Below are positions 16,478 to 25,301 of a stretch of DNA of 64,000 bases, in pieces. Position 1 is the stretch's first letter. Each line of letters starts with the position of its first letter. The DNA lies in the NCBI GenBank assembly GCA_008501735.1, contig QQUF01000016.1:62001-126000 (forward strand), in the 5' to 3' direction. The notes beneath the pieces are model-generated. The model ran no database searches. It was not told where the DNA came from and was given only the letters and a program-made list of their open reading frames with translations. The translations under genes and the position numbers were made by a program. This DNA is from Calditrichota bacterium (GTDB lineage: Bacteria; CLD3).

Positions 16478-19400
16478 TTATTTCTCGATTTTAAGTCTTT
16501 GGATTATTCGGTTGACTTGGGTTCTTCCGATTCCAAGTTCTTCAGCAACTTTGGTTTTGTTCCAATCATTCTCTTTTAAGGCTTTTTCGATTAGTGCTTT
16601 CTCAAAAGTCATAAGCTTTTCGGTGTAACTCTGACCTTCGAAAAAATTTAACACTTCTTTCAAATCATTTTTTTGAGCCGCTTCATCTTTTTCTTCAAAT
16701 TCAGAAGCCTTTAAAATTTTGCTTGGTTTTCGAAGAAAATCAAAATCCTTAGTTGTTAATGGTTTTTCGAAATCGTGTCCGACAATAGCTTTGATAATTG
16801 TATTTGATAATTCTCTCACATTTCCTGACCAAAATTGCTGTTGTAATTTAATCAGTGCTTCCGAAGTGAAACCGACTGATTTTATGCCGTTTTCTTTAGA
16901 AATAACTTGTAGAAAATGGTTTGCAAGCAAAGGAATATCTTCGATTCTTTCACGTAAAGATGGAACAGAAATTTTCACAACATTGAGGCGGTGAAACAAA
17001 TCTTCTCGAAAGTTTCCTTTTTTTACTTCTTCTTCCAAATTCTTATGGGTTGCGACAATTATTCTCAAATCAATTTTGATTGCCGAAGTTCCACCTACTT
17101 TCCAAATTTCTTTCTTCTGAATTGCTCGGAGAAACTTAGCTTGTAACTCCAAAGGCAAATCTCCAATTTCATCAAGGAAAAGAGTTCCTCCACTTGAAAG
17201 TTCGAATTTCCCTTTTTGAGTTGAATTTGCCCCTGTAAAAGCTCCTTTCTCGTGTCCGAATAATTCGCTTTCAGCTAAATTTGTAGGAACCGTTGCACAG
17301 TTAATAATTATAAAAGGTTTGTTTCTTCTATTACTAAGTTTGTGTAAGGCTTCTGCAACAAGTTCTTTCCCTGTTCCTGTTTCACCATAAATGTAAATTG
17401 GAAAGTTGAATTTTGAAGCCTTTTCAATTTCAGAGTAAACGGTTTGCATTTTGGGACTGTTTCCTACAAAAATCCCAAGTTTGTGGATTTCAGAACGGAT
17501 TTTCAATTTTGCGGCTTCATTTTGTCTTTGGAGAACAGGAGATAAAATTTTTGCAAAAGTTTTTACTTTTTCTAAGTCTGAATTTGTGAAAAATCCATTC
17601 GCAATTTTTGTTCGGTCAAGGTAAAGAGCACCAATTATTTTTCCGTCAGCTTTAAGTGGAACTGCAATGACTGAAAGAAAAATTTTCCCAATGACACTTT
17701 CATTCTTATTTAGTTCTGGGATTTCTAAGACATTTTTTAGAAGTGTTGGTTGGTCATCTGAAATCGCTTTTGTTAGGACAGTTGCAGAGAAATTGACTTC
17801 AATTTCTTTGAGGTTTGGCGAAACTGCAACAATCTCAAAATCATCTCCATTTTGTAAAATAATTTGGCAACCATCTGCATTTGTTTCTTTTTGTAAAAAC
17901 TTAAGTAATTCATCAAAAACTGTTTCAGGATTCATCCAGTTAGCTAAAGCAGTAATTAATTCAGGGTAAATTTCTTTAGAACGTAAAACTAATGATTCAA
18001 GTTTTTCTATAATCTTTTTCGTTCGGAACTTTGGTTTTGCCATAAACTGATATTTTAAGTTTTCCAAAGTAACTTGTTTTAGTTCTAAGAAGTTAATTTG
18101 ATATTCCAATAAAAATGGATATTCATTTTTAGAAGCAATATTACAGATTTCAAAATTTATTAATGCAACTATGAATTCTGATTCTTCTTTTCTTTGAAGT
18201 TCTAAAAATTGGTTAAAGGCTTTTGATTTATCGTGAAGTTTAAAGTCAATTTTTATTTTATAAAATTTCAATAATGAACTAATTATCCCAGTTGTTTTAT
18301 CACTAAAAGAAAGTGCTTCCTTGCAAATCTTTTCAGCATTTATGAAATCTCCAAGTTCAAAATAGGCATTTATTTTCGATACTAAATTTTGGCATAACTT
18401 ATCGTATAATTTTAAACTCTTGCAAATTCGGTAAGCTTTATTTGCTATCTCAATAGCTTTTTCATTTTGATTACTGTCAACCAACATCTCCGAATAGTTT
18501 GTGTACAATGATACAAGTTCTATTTCATTGTTAGATTCGGGTTCACAAATCTTTTTTTGCTCAATGAAAATCTTTTCACTTTGCTCAAATTCACCAACAT
18601 AATTGTAAGCAGTAGCCAAAAGAATTGAATATTCAGTGTATTTCTTTTTGTCGTTAATAAGTTTCGTAAATCTAACATTGTCTTTAAAATAGATTATGGC
18701 TTCTTGATAGTTTCCCTCAATGAAATTGGTCTTACCAATCCCAACATTTGCATTAATAACTCCTTTCGGATAGCCAATTTCCTTTGCCAAAGAAAGACTT
18801 TCGGTATAAAAATCAATTCCTAATTTTAATTTTCCAATTTGTGTATAATAATTTCCCAAAATACAATTTATGTCGAAAAGGTCGTATTTGTTATTATGAA
18901 TTTTTCTAATTTCAAGGCATTTTAGAAGGTATTCTTCAGCAGTTTCTTCATTTCTTAAAATGGCAATTTCACCTAACTTTCGGTAAGAATTTGCAATGAT
19001 TTCATTCGAACCAATTTCGACTCCAATGTCTAAAGCTAATTTTAGTGAGGAAATTGCGTATTCGAGACTTCCTACTTCCTTAAACAGAATTCCAAATTTT
19101 GTATGAGTTAAGCCTACCTGCTTTTTAAATTCCAAATTTTCATAAATTGAAAAGGCTTCATAAAATTTTGTTTTTGCATTTTCAAAATCTGATGACTTGA
19201 GAAAAGTTTCTCCTAAATCGGATAACAAATTTGCCCGAGTTGGGTTTAGTTCGGGAACTAAGTCCAATGCTTTTTCATAAAGAGGAATTGCGTTTTCAAA
19301 TTTGTTTAACTGGAAATAAGTTTTTGCAAGTTCATCAAAAATTTTAATTTTTAAATTCTTTTCCTCAGAGGACTCAACAACTTTTGAGGCTAATTTGTAG

Positions 19401-21529
19401 AAATACTCTACTTTAGAAATTACTTGTTTTGACTTGGCGATTTCTCCTGCTTTAATGCAATAATTCAAAGCTTTTATCTTGTTTTTTGCTTTAAAAAAAT
19501 GGTTTGCAAGTTCTTCTAAAACTTCAGATTCTTCAAAGTGATTTTCTAAATATTCGCCAATTTGTTTATGTAAAATTTCCCTTTTCTTTGGGGCAATCTG
19601 ATTTTGAAGGCTTTCTCTAAAAGTGTCGTTAATGAATTCAAAAAATCCGTCTTCATTTTTTTCCAAAATTCCTTCCAAACCAAAATCAGTGAGCTTTTCG
19701 TTCACTTCGCTTTCTATTTTGGAAAAGATACTTGCCACAGCTTTGGTCGTAAAATGTTTTCCTAACAAAGTACCAAGTTCTAATATTTGAAAAAGTTCAT
19801 TTTCTAAGAAGCTAAGCCTTTCGTTGACAACACTTTGAATTGACTCTGGAAGTGATAATTCCGAAAAAGACTCTTCGTCTAAATCCCAGATTCCTTCGGT
19901 TTTTTTAAGTTTTTTGGTCTCAAGTAAGTGGAACATTAATTCTTCAAGGAACAAAACATTTCCACTTGTTCTTTTGAGAATCTCATTGACAAATTTTGTA
20001 TTTACAGGTTCTGACTTTCCTAACATTTTAGTCAAGAAATTTTTCACTTCTTCAAGATTGAATCTTTCAAGTTCTATAATTTTTGCTGAGTTAAACTCGT
20101 TTTTGAAATTTAAACTTTCCTTATCTCTGATTGCTCCTACGACTAAAATTGCTTTTTTACTTAAACGTTGCGAAAAGAATTTTAACCAATTCTGACTTCT
20201 TGAGTCAATCCACTGTAAATTGTCAAAAAACAAAACTAAGGTTGTATCTTTTTTAAGAATATTATCTATAAAAATTGTTAGTGCCTCAAAGAGTCTAATT
20301 TCTGCATCGTTTTCTTTGAGTTGGTGAAGTTCGGGCAAGTGTTTGAAAAATCTTTTATTTTCAAGTTCAGGAAAAATCTTAACTAAATCTTTTCCAAACT
20401 TTCCAATTTTTTCAGCTTGTTCTTCGGAGGAAAGGTTTTTGATTTTATCTAAAGCATTTGTAAGAATAATTTTTAGAGGTGAAAGGTTGGAATTGTTCTG
20501 TTCGCATTTAACTTCGATAAGAGTTGTATTTTTCTGATTCAGTGATGCTTTAAACTCATTCCATAATTTTGTTTTACCAATTCCTTGTTCTCCACTAATT
20601 AGAACTATTCTTAAATTACTTTTTGAAGCTTTTGAATAATTTCTTCTTAATATTGAAAGCTCTTCACTTCTTCCCACAAAGTCGGGAATTAAAAGCATTT
20701 CGCCAAAAGTTTGAATTTCAAAAATCGAATCATTTTTTAAAAATGAATTTAGCGTTTTTGCAACTTCTTGAGCTGAGGAAAATCTTTTTTGGGGATTCTT
20801 TTTCAATAACTTCGTAATTACCGAGTCAATTTCTTTTGGTAGGTCGTGAACAAATTGTTGAGGAGAGATTAACGGAGTTCGAATGTGTCCAAGTGCAATT
20901 TCCGCCAAAGAATCCCCGTCAAAAGGAACTTTTCCTGTAACCATTTTATAGAATAAAACACCAACAGAATAAAGGTCGCTTCGATGGTCAACACTTGCAG
21001 AGTTTTGGCATTGTTCAGGTGAAGCATATTTTATTGTTCCTAGAAAAGCACCTGTTGCTGTTAATGTTGAAGAATCATCAATTTTTACCAAATCGAAATC
21101 AGTTATTTTTATTTTGCCTTCTTTGGTAACCAAAATATTTGCTGGTTTTAAATCCCTATGAATAATTCCTTTTGAATGAAGTGCTTCAAGTCCATTACAA
21201 ATTTGAATTATTTGATTTATAATGTCAGCAAAATTTTGTGGTAAAACTAAATTTTGTCTTTCTAAGAAAATCGGTTCTCCTTCCACAAATTCCATTAAAA
21301 AACCGATTTTATCTTCTTCCTCAAACCATTCAATCATTTTAACGCAGTTCGGACTTGAGACTTTTTGAGCAGATTTAAAGCCTCGTTTAATCCTCTTGAG
21401 TTCTTTAGGAACCTTGTAGTTCTCGTGAATTAATTTTAGTGCGTAAAATTCACCGTTGGTGGAATCCTGAACTTTGTAAACTGTTCCGAAAGTACCTGAT
21501 GCAATTTTGGAAATTATTTCGAAAGGCAT
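16478..21529 (-). CDS. Giant Ser/Thr kinase-ATPase-TPR-GAF-sigma54 activator-Fis fusion
   Basis: 1683 residues, no signal peptide, cytoplasmic. Domains in order: eukaryotic-type protein kinase (1-270: SGTFGTVY loop, Lys32, HRDLKPAN 124-131, and DFD at 144-146 where DFG is usual); AAA/STAND-type ATPase (Walker A GEQGIGKT 313-320, then FFDNLQWID); TPR array (about 640-1130); GAF sensor (about 1165-1330); sigma54-interacting AAA+ (Walker A GETGTGKE from 1382, GAFTGA loop 1429-1434 intact); Fis-type helix-turn-helix (about 1641-1683). The front half resembles PknK; the back half is a complete enhancer-binding protein. It lies directly downstream of a YWTD T9SS gene. Its start is preceded by heptad repeats. 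The signal and target are unknown. Confidence 0.93.
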   Translation of the reverse strand: MPFEIISKIASGTFGTVYKVQDSTNGEFYALKLIHENYKVPKELKRIKRGFKSAQKVSSPNCVKMIEWFEEEDKIGFLMEFVEGEPIFLERQNLVLPQNFADIINQIIQICNGLEALHSKGIIHRDLKPANILVTKEGKIKITDFDLVKIDDSSTLTATGAFLGTIKYASPEQCQNSASVDHRSDLYSVGVLFYKMVTGKVPFDGDSLAEIALGHIRTPLISPQQFVHDLPKEIDSVITKLLKKNPQKRFSSAQEVAKTLNSFLKNDSIFEIQTFGEMLLIPDFVGRSEELSILRRNYSKASKSNLRIVLISGEQGIGKTKLWNEFKASLNQKNTTLIEVKCEQNNSNLSPLKIILTNALDKIKNLSSEEQAEKIGKFGKDLVKIFPELENKRFFKHLPELHQLKENDAEIRLFEALTIFIDNILKKDTTLVLFFDNLQWIDSRSQNWLKFFSQRLSKKAILVVGAIRDKESLNFKNEFNSAKIIELERFNLEEVKNFLTKMLGKSEPVNTKFVNEILKRTSGNVLFLEELMFHLLETKKLKKTEGIWDLDEESFSELSLPESIQSVVNERLSFLENELFQILELGTLLGKHFTTKAVASIFSKIESEVNEKLTDFGLEGILEKNEDGFFEFINDTFRESLQNQIAPKKREILHKQIGEYLENHFEESEVLEELANHFFKAKNKIKALNYCIKAGEIAKSKQVISKVEYFYKLASKVVESSEEKNLKIKIFDELAKTYFQLNKFENAIPLYEKALDLVPELNPTRANLLSDLGETFLKSSDFENAKTKFYEAFSIYENLEFKKQVGLTHTKFGILFKEVGSLEYAISSLKLALDIGVEIGSNEIIANSYRKLGEIAILRNEETAEEYLLKCLEIRKIHNNKYDLFDINCILGNYYTQIGKLKLGIDFYTESLSLAKEIGYPKGVINANVGIGKTNFIEGNYQEAIIYFKDNVRFTKLINDKKKYTEYSILLATAYNYVGEFEQSEKIFIEQKKICEPESNNEIELVSLYTNYSEMLVDSNQNEKAIEIANKAYRICKSLKLYDKLCQNLVSKINAYFELGDFINAEKICKEALSFSDKTTGIISSLLKFYKIKIDFKLHDKSKAFNQFLELQRKEESEFIVALINFEICNIASKNEYPFLLEYQINFLELKQVTLENLKYQFMAKPKFRTKKIIEKLESLVLRSKEIYPELITALANWMNPETVFDELLKFLQKETNADGCQIILQNGDDFEIVAVSPNLKEIEVNFSATVLTKAISDDQPTLLKNVLEIPELNKNESVIGKIFLSVIAVPLKADGKIIGALYLDRTKIANGFFTNSDLEKVKTFAKILSPVLQRQNEAAKLKIRSEIHKLGIFVGNSPKMQTVYSEIEKASKFNFPIYIYGETGTGKELVAEALHKLSNRRNKPFIIINCATVPTNLAESELFGHEKGAFTGANSTQKGKFELSSGGTLFLDEIGDLPLELQAKFLRAIQKKEIWKVGGTSAIKIDLRIIVATHKNLEEEVKKGNFREDLFHRLNVVKISVPSLRERIEDIPLLANHFLQVISKENGIKSVGFTSEALIKLQQQFWSGNVRELSNTIIKAIVGHDFEKPLTTKDFDFLRKPSKILKASEFEEKDEAAQKNDLKEVLNFFEGQSYTEKLMTFEKALIEKALKENDWNKTKVAEELGIGRTQVNRIIQRLKIEK

Positions 21530-21535
21530 TTTATT

Positions 21536-21560
21536 TTAATGGCTAATGATTAATGATTAA
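21536..21560 (-). repeat. TTAATCA heptad repeat upstream of the giant kinase gene
   Basis: Read on the minus strand it gives TTAATCA, TTAATCA, TTAGCCA, TTAA and ends 6 bases before the ATG at 21529. Same orientation relative to the gene as at nadD. Confidence 0.7.
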
Positions 21561-21657
21561 GAAAAAAGTATTGCCTTTTCTCTCGGGTTGAACACTTCTT
21601 GCGAACTTTACGCGAAGAAGCAAAAACTTAATCACAAAACCCTCTTAGGCAAAACAA

Positions 21658-21691
21658 AAAAAGCCCGATAAAATTAATTATCGGGCTTTTT
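21658..21691 (-). terminator. Terminator of the YWTD gene at 21710
   Basis: AAAAAGCCCGATAA (21658-21671) pairs with TTATCGGGCTTTTT (21678-21691) around a 6-nt loop, with an A/T-tract on both sides. It separates the T9SS gene from the giant kinase gene. Confidence 0.9.
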
Positions 21692-21709
21692 AGTAAGAGA
21701 GAAAGAATC

Positions 21710-23191
21710 TTATTTCAATAAAATCATTTTGTTTGTTTGAACGAAGTTTCCTGCTTCAATTTTGTAGAAGTAAGTTCCGCTTGAAACTAAGTTGCCGTTT
21801 TGGTCTGTTCCGTTCCAGTTTATAGAATGTGAACCTTCGTGACTAAATCCGCTTGTGAGTTCTTTTACAAATCCACCATTTTCGTTGTAGATTTTCAAAC
21901 TAACATTTGAGTCTTTTGCAAGTGTGAAAGAGATTGTTGTGTTAGGGTTGAAAGGATTAGGGAAGTTTTGAGCTAATTTGAATCTCTTAACCGATTGGTT
22001 TTGTGTTGCTTCAAAAAATACACTTTGAGCCATTTCTTCGTGTTTAGTTTCTAATCCGTTAGTTTCAACATCAGAGACAACGTAAGTGTAAAGTTCACCA
22101 CTTTGTAATTCTGAGTTGTCAACGAAAGTGTAGAAAGTTTCAATTGAGGTGTTGCCTTGTCCTTGAAGTTCTCTGTGGCTTTTATGTGAAGCAATTTGAA
22201 TGAAGTTACTTTCGTTCGTTTTTCTATAAATATTAAAACCTTCGTTTTCAGTTTCAGAAGCAGTTGACCAAGTAAGTGAAATTGAGTTTTCAATTTGACG
22301 AGCAGAGAAAGAATTTAACTCAACAGAAAGTGGTGTATCATCTGGACCTAAAGCGATTCCTTTTGGGAAACTCAAACCTGTAACTAAGTCTTCTGTGCTT
22401 GAACCATTTAAATTTGCTCTTTGGATTTTATGTGAATTACCTTCAGTCCAATACATTTTTCCATTCGGTGAATCCACAGCAATTCTTGCAAGCGAAAAAA
22501 TACCACTTTTTAAAGTTTCAGTACTTGAGCCATCTAAATTTGCTCTATGAATCTTAAAATTTTCTGACTCAATGTAGTACATCTTTCCAGCAGTTAAGTC
22601 TAATGCTACTGATTGTGGACCGGCTAAACCAGTAACTAAATCCTCAACATTTGAACCGTCTAAATCAGCTCTTGCGACTTTAAAAGTTCCAGTATCTGTA
22701 AAATACATTTTTCCACTTGTTAAGTCTAAATCCATTCCTCGAGCACCGTTCACACCAGTAATTAAATCTTCAACAGATGAACCATCTAAATTAGCTCTTT
22801 GGATTTTATTTGTTCCAGAATCTGCCCAATACATTTTTCCACTTGGTACGTCTAAAGCTATCTCTTCTGGATTATTCAAACCAGTCGTAATTAAATTTTC
22901 TTCATTTGACCCATCTAAGTCAGATCTATGAATCGATGCATTTGCAGCATTATCACGATTAGTCCAATACATTTTTGAATTAGTAGCATCAATTGCTATT
23001 CCATTTGGACCAAAGCCCAAAGGAGCACCTGTTTTATCAATTAAATCTTCAACATTTGAGCCATCTATATCTGCTCTTTGGATTTTATTGACTCCAGGAT
23101 TTGCCCAATACATTTTTTGAGCAGAAGCATTTGCGAAAATTCCCAAGCTAAGAGCTATGGCAGGTAAGAGTGTTTTTGTGAAATTTTTCAT
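21710..23191 (-). CDS. Secreted YWTD beta-propeller protein with T9SS sorting domain
   Basis: 493 residues. A signal peptide (LLPAIALSLGIFANASA) is followed by six YWTD-type (LDL-receptor class B) blades of about 42 residues with cores like KMYW and KIQRANLDGSSVEDL, enough for one six-bladed propeller. A fibronectin-III-like segment (about 295-400: SLTWSTASETENEGFNIYRK) follows, then a C-terminal type IX sorting domain with NFPNPFNPNTTISF and SSGTYFYKI. It should be exported by Sec, then passed through the T9SS to the surface or medium; binding partner unknown. A sigma54-like promoter and three palindromes lie upstream. The gene at 23649 is a paralogue. Confidence 0.88.
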   Translation of the reverse strand: MKNFTKTLLPAIALSLGIFANASAQKMYWANPGVNKIQRADIDGSNVEDLIDKTGAPLGFGPNGIAIDATNSKMYWTNRDNAANASIHRSDLDGSNEENLITTGLNNPEEIALDVPSGKMYWADSGTNKIQRANLDGSSVEDLITGVNGARGMDLDLTSGKMYFTDTGTFKVARADLDGSNVEDLVTGLAGPQSVALDLTAGKMYYIESENFKIHRANLDGSSTETLKSGIFSLARIAVDSPNGKMYWTEGNSHKIQRANLNGSSTEDLVTGLSFPKGIALGPDDTPLSVELNSFSARQIENSISLTWSTASETENEGFNIYRKTNESNFIQIASHKSHRELQGQGNTSIETFYTFVDNSELQSGELYTYVVSDVETNGLETKHEEMAQSVFFEATQNQSVKRFKLAQNFPNPFNPNTTISFTLAKDSNVSLKIYNENGGFVKELTSGFSHEGSHSINWNGTDQNGNLVSSGTYFYKIEAGNFVQTNKMILLK

Positions 23192-23259
23192 TTTTGAAAC
23201 CCTTTGTTTAGATTTTTATTGTTTAAAAATTATTTTTCGAATCTGTCTATTTTGCTTTA

Positions 23260-23276
23260 GCCAATATTTGTGCCAA
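23260..23276 (-). promoter_or_regulatory. Sigma54-like -24/-12 promoter candidate
   Basis: On the minus strand TTGGCAC, 5 bases, then TTGGC. The GG of the -24 element is exact and the 10-base spacing to the -12 position is correct, but the -12 dinucleotide is GG instead of GC. A start near 23249 would give a leader of about 58 bases to the ATG at 23191. Confidence 0.4.
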
Positions 23277-23332
23277 GATTATAAGTATAGCAAAAACAAT
23301 ACTTTCTCTAATTTCGAGAAAAGGATTTTGTT

Positions 23333-23482
23333 GACACAATTTGTGTTGATGGATTCTTCGAATAAGTAAGTGTTAGTAAAATAAGAGTTTAGCTACTGAT
23401 ACAAAATGTGTCAGTAGTTTTTCGGTTGAGCCTATAGGGATATTTTATAAATTTTAGGATTGTCGTTGACACAAATTGTGTC
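23333..23482. promoter_or_regulatory. Three operator-like palindromes (ACACAA/TTGTGT type)
   Basis: Site 1 is GACACAA-T-TTGTGTT (23333-23347). Site 2 is an 11-nt arm inverted repeat with one mismatch (23393-23403 with 23407-23417) containing ACA and TGTGTCAG. Site 3 is the perfect GACACAA-A-TTGTGTC (23468-23482). Centres are 65 and 70 bp apart, at about -91, -156 and -226 from the inferred start, suitable for an enhancer array. Confidence 0.55.
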
Positions 23483-23568
23483 GCAGGGAGAAGGTTTTGA
23501 GATACGAGATTAGTTTAGTCAATAGGACAAAGTTGTGTAGATTTATTGGAAGGTTAAATTCTACAAAA

Positions 23569-23597
23569 AAAAGCCCGTTTTGAGTAAACGGGCTTTT
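23569..23597 (-). terminator. Terminator of the YWTD gene at 23649
   Basis: AAAAGCCCGTTT (23569-23580) pairs with AAACGGGCTTTT (23586-23597) around a 5-nt loop; the minus strand continues in a T-run. Confidence 0.9.
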
Positions 23598-23610
23598 AAA
23601 ATTGGAAAAT

Positions 23611-23639
23611 CCCTAAAAGATTTTCAAAATCTTTTAGGG
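23611..23639 (-). terminator. Second 3' hairpin of the YWTD gene at 23649
   Basis: CCCTAAAAGATTTT (23611-23624) and AAAATCTTTTAGGG (23626-23639) form a 14-bp perfect inverted repeat 9 bp after the stop. Without a T-run it may stabilise the mRNA end ahead of the true terminator. Confidence 0.55.
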
Positions 23640-23648
23640 ATAAAAAAC

Positions 23649-25154
23649 TTATTTGAGCAAAATCATTTTCTGACTTCTTGTGAAAGATTCAGTTTCAATT
23701 TTGTAAAAGTAAGTGCCGCTTGAAACTTCTTTGCCAAAACTGTCAGTTCCATTCCAATCAATTGAATGTGAACCTTTGCTTTGATTTTCATTCACAAGTT
23801 CTTTCACGAACTCACCTTTTTCATTGTAGATTTTCAAACTAACATCAACGTTGTCACCAAGATTGTAAGAAATTGTTGTGCTTGGGTTAAAAGGATTCGG
23901 AAAGTTTTGTTTGAGTTGGAATCTGTCAACAACTTGAGATTTGATTTCATAAACTACACTTTGAGCAAGTTCAGTGTGTTTTGTTTCGGTTCCATTAGTT
24001 TCAACATCTGAAACGTAGTAAGTGTAAAGCTCGTTGTTTTTAAATTCTGAGTTGTCAACGAAAGTGTAAAAACTTGCAGTCGAAGTGTTCAAAGTTCCGA
24101 TAAGTTCTGAGTTATTTTCGTAAGAAGAAATTTGAACAAAGTCATTGTTACCGATTTTTCTGTAAACATTAAAACCTGCATTTTCAGTTTCAGAAGCAGT
24201 TGCCCAAGAAAGTCCAATAGTTCTTCCGATTTGACGAGCTTTGAAAGAATCAAGTTCAACTGAAAGTGGTGCATCAGGAGTCAAATCAAGAGCTAACTCA
24301 AAAAGGTCACCTGCAGTATTAACAATATCTTCAATGTTTGAACCGTCCAAATTTGCTCTACGAACTTTTCCACTTAAATGCTCTGTCCAATAAACTTTTG
24401 AGTTAGTCAAGTCAAGTCTTACAGAGAAAGATTGGACTACTCCAACTACAACATCTTCTACGTTTGAACCGTCCAAATTCGCTCTTTTAATTTTAGAATC
24501 ACCAAAGCTAGTCCAATAAACTTTAAGGTTTGTTAAATCTAAGGTAACATCAGAAGGTCCGTTTAGTCCAGTAACAACATCTTCAACATTTGTTCCGTCT
24601 AAATCCGCTCTTTGGATTTTATTAACAAAACCATCACTCCAATACATTTTGGAATTTGCTAAATCTAAAGCGATTCCTTCTGGGTCATCTAATCCTGAAA
24701 CTAATAATTCTGGATTAGTTGCATCTGTGTTTTCTCTTCGGATATAGTTTAGGAATGAATCAGTCCAATAAATTTTTGATTTAGATTCGTCCAAAGCAAT
24801 CCCAAGCGGATTGGTTGTGAAAGTGCTAATTTTATTTGTTTCTTTTGGAGCTGACGGAGACCTTGGAACTTCAAAAATTACGTCTTCAACATTTGTTCCG
24901 TCAAGATTTGCTCTTTGGATTTTATTTGTACCTGCATCGCTCCAGTACATTTTTGAATTCGTCAAATCTAAAGCGAGTCCTCTAGGTGAAGACAATCCAC
25001 TTGTAACTAAATCCTCAACATTTGAACCATCAAGATTTGCTCTTTGAATTTTGTCAGCTGAATCGTCAACCCAGTAAACCTTTTCTGCAAAAGAGCTTGA
25101 GGTAATAGCGAAACCTAAACTTAGTGTTAGAAGTGAAGTGGCAAGGTTTTTCAT
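23649..25154 (-). CDS. Secreted YWTD beta-propeller protein with T9SS sorting domain (paralogue)
   Basis: 501 residues and closely similar to the protein at 21710. A signal peptide (SLLTLSLGFAITSSSFA) is followed by six YWTD blades (KMYWSDAGTNKIQRANLDG and others). One blade junction carries a Pro/Ser/Lys-rich insert of about 20 residues (VPRSPSAPKETNK) absent from the paralogue. A fibronectin-like segment and the T9SS domain with NFPNPFNPSTTISY and SSGTYFYKI follow. No TTGGCAC motif is visible upstream, so the two copies may be controlled differently although they are adjacent. Confidence 0.88.
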   Translation of the reverse strand: MKNLATSLLTLSLGFAITSSSFAEKVYWVDDSADKIQRANLDGSNVEDLVTSGLSSPRGLALDLTNSKMYWSDAGTNKIQRANLDGTNVEDVIFEVPRSPSAPKETNKISTFTTNPLGIALDESKSKIYWTDSFLNYIRRENTDATNPELLVSGLDDPEGIALDLANSKMYWSDGFVNKIQRADLDGTNVEDVVTGLNGPSDVTLDLTNLKVYWTSFGDSKIKRANLDGSNVEDVVVGVVQSFSVRLDLTNSKVYWTEHLSGKVRRANLDGSNIEDIVNTAGDLFELALDLTPDAPLSVELDSFKARQIGRTIGLSWATASETENAGFNVYRKIGNNDFVQISSYENNSELIGTLNTSTASFYTFVDNSEFKNNELYTYYVSDVETNGTETKHTELAQSVVYEIKSQVVDRFQLKQNFPNPFNPSTTISYNLGDNVDVSLKIYNEKGEFVKELVNENQSKGSHSIDWNGTDSFGKEVSSGTYFYKIETESFTRSQKMILLK

Positions 25155-25260
25155 TTTGTGAGTCCTTTGGGGTTAAATTTAAAAAATATAGAATCAGTTA
25201 AAATTGGCTTTGTGTGAGGAAGATAAAAGGTAAGAAGAAAAACTTAAAATTGATAAAAAA

Positions 25261-25299
25261 TTTTAGAAGCCACAAAGGGTTCTTTCGTGGCTTCTAAAA
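25261..25299 (-). terminator. Terminator downstream of tnaA
   Basis: TTTTAGAAGCCAC (25261-25273) pairs with GTGGCTTCTAAAA (25287-25299), with further inner AAG/CTT pairing. It lies 3 bp after the tryptophanase stop on the minus strand. Confidence 0.8.
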
Positions 25300-25301
25300 A
25301 T

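Larger units (their letters stand above)
23192..23648. other. 457-base regulatory gap between YWTD paralogues
   Basis: No gene is seen. From left to right it holds the leader of the gene at 21710, a sigma54-like promoter (23260-23276), three operator-like palindromes (23333-23482), a strong terminator (23569-23597) and a second hairpin (23611-23639), the last two serving the upstream paralogue. Confidence 0.7.
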
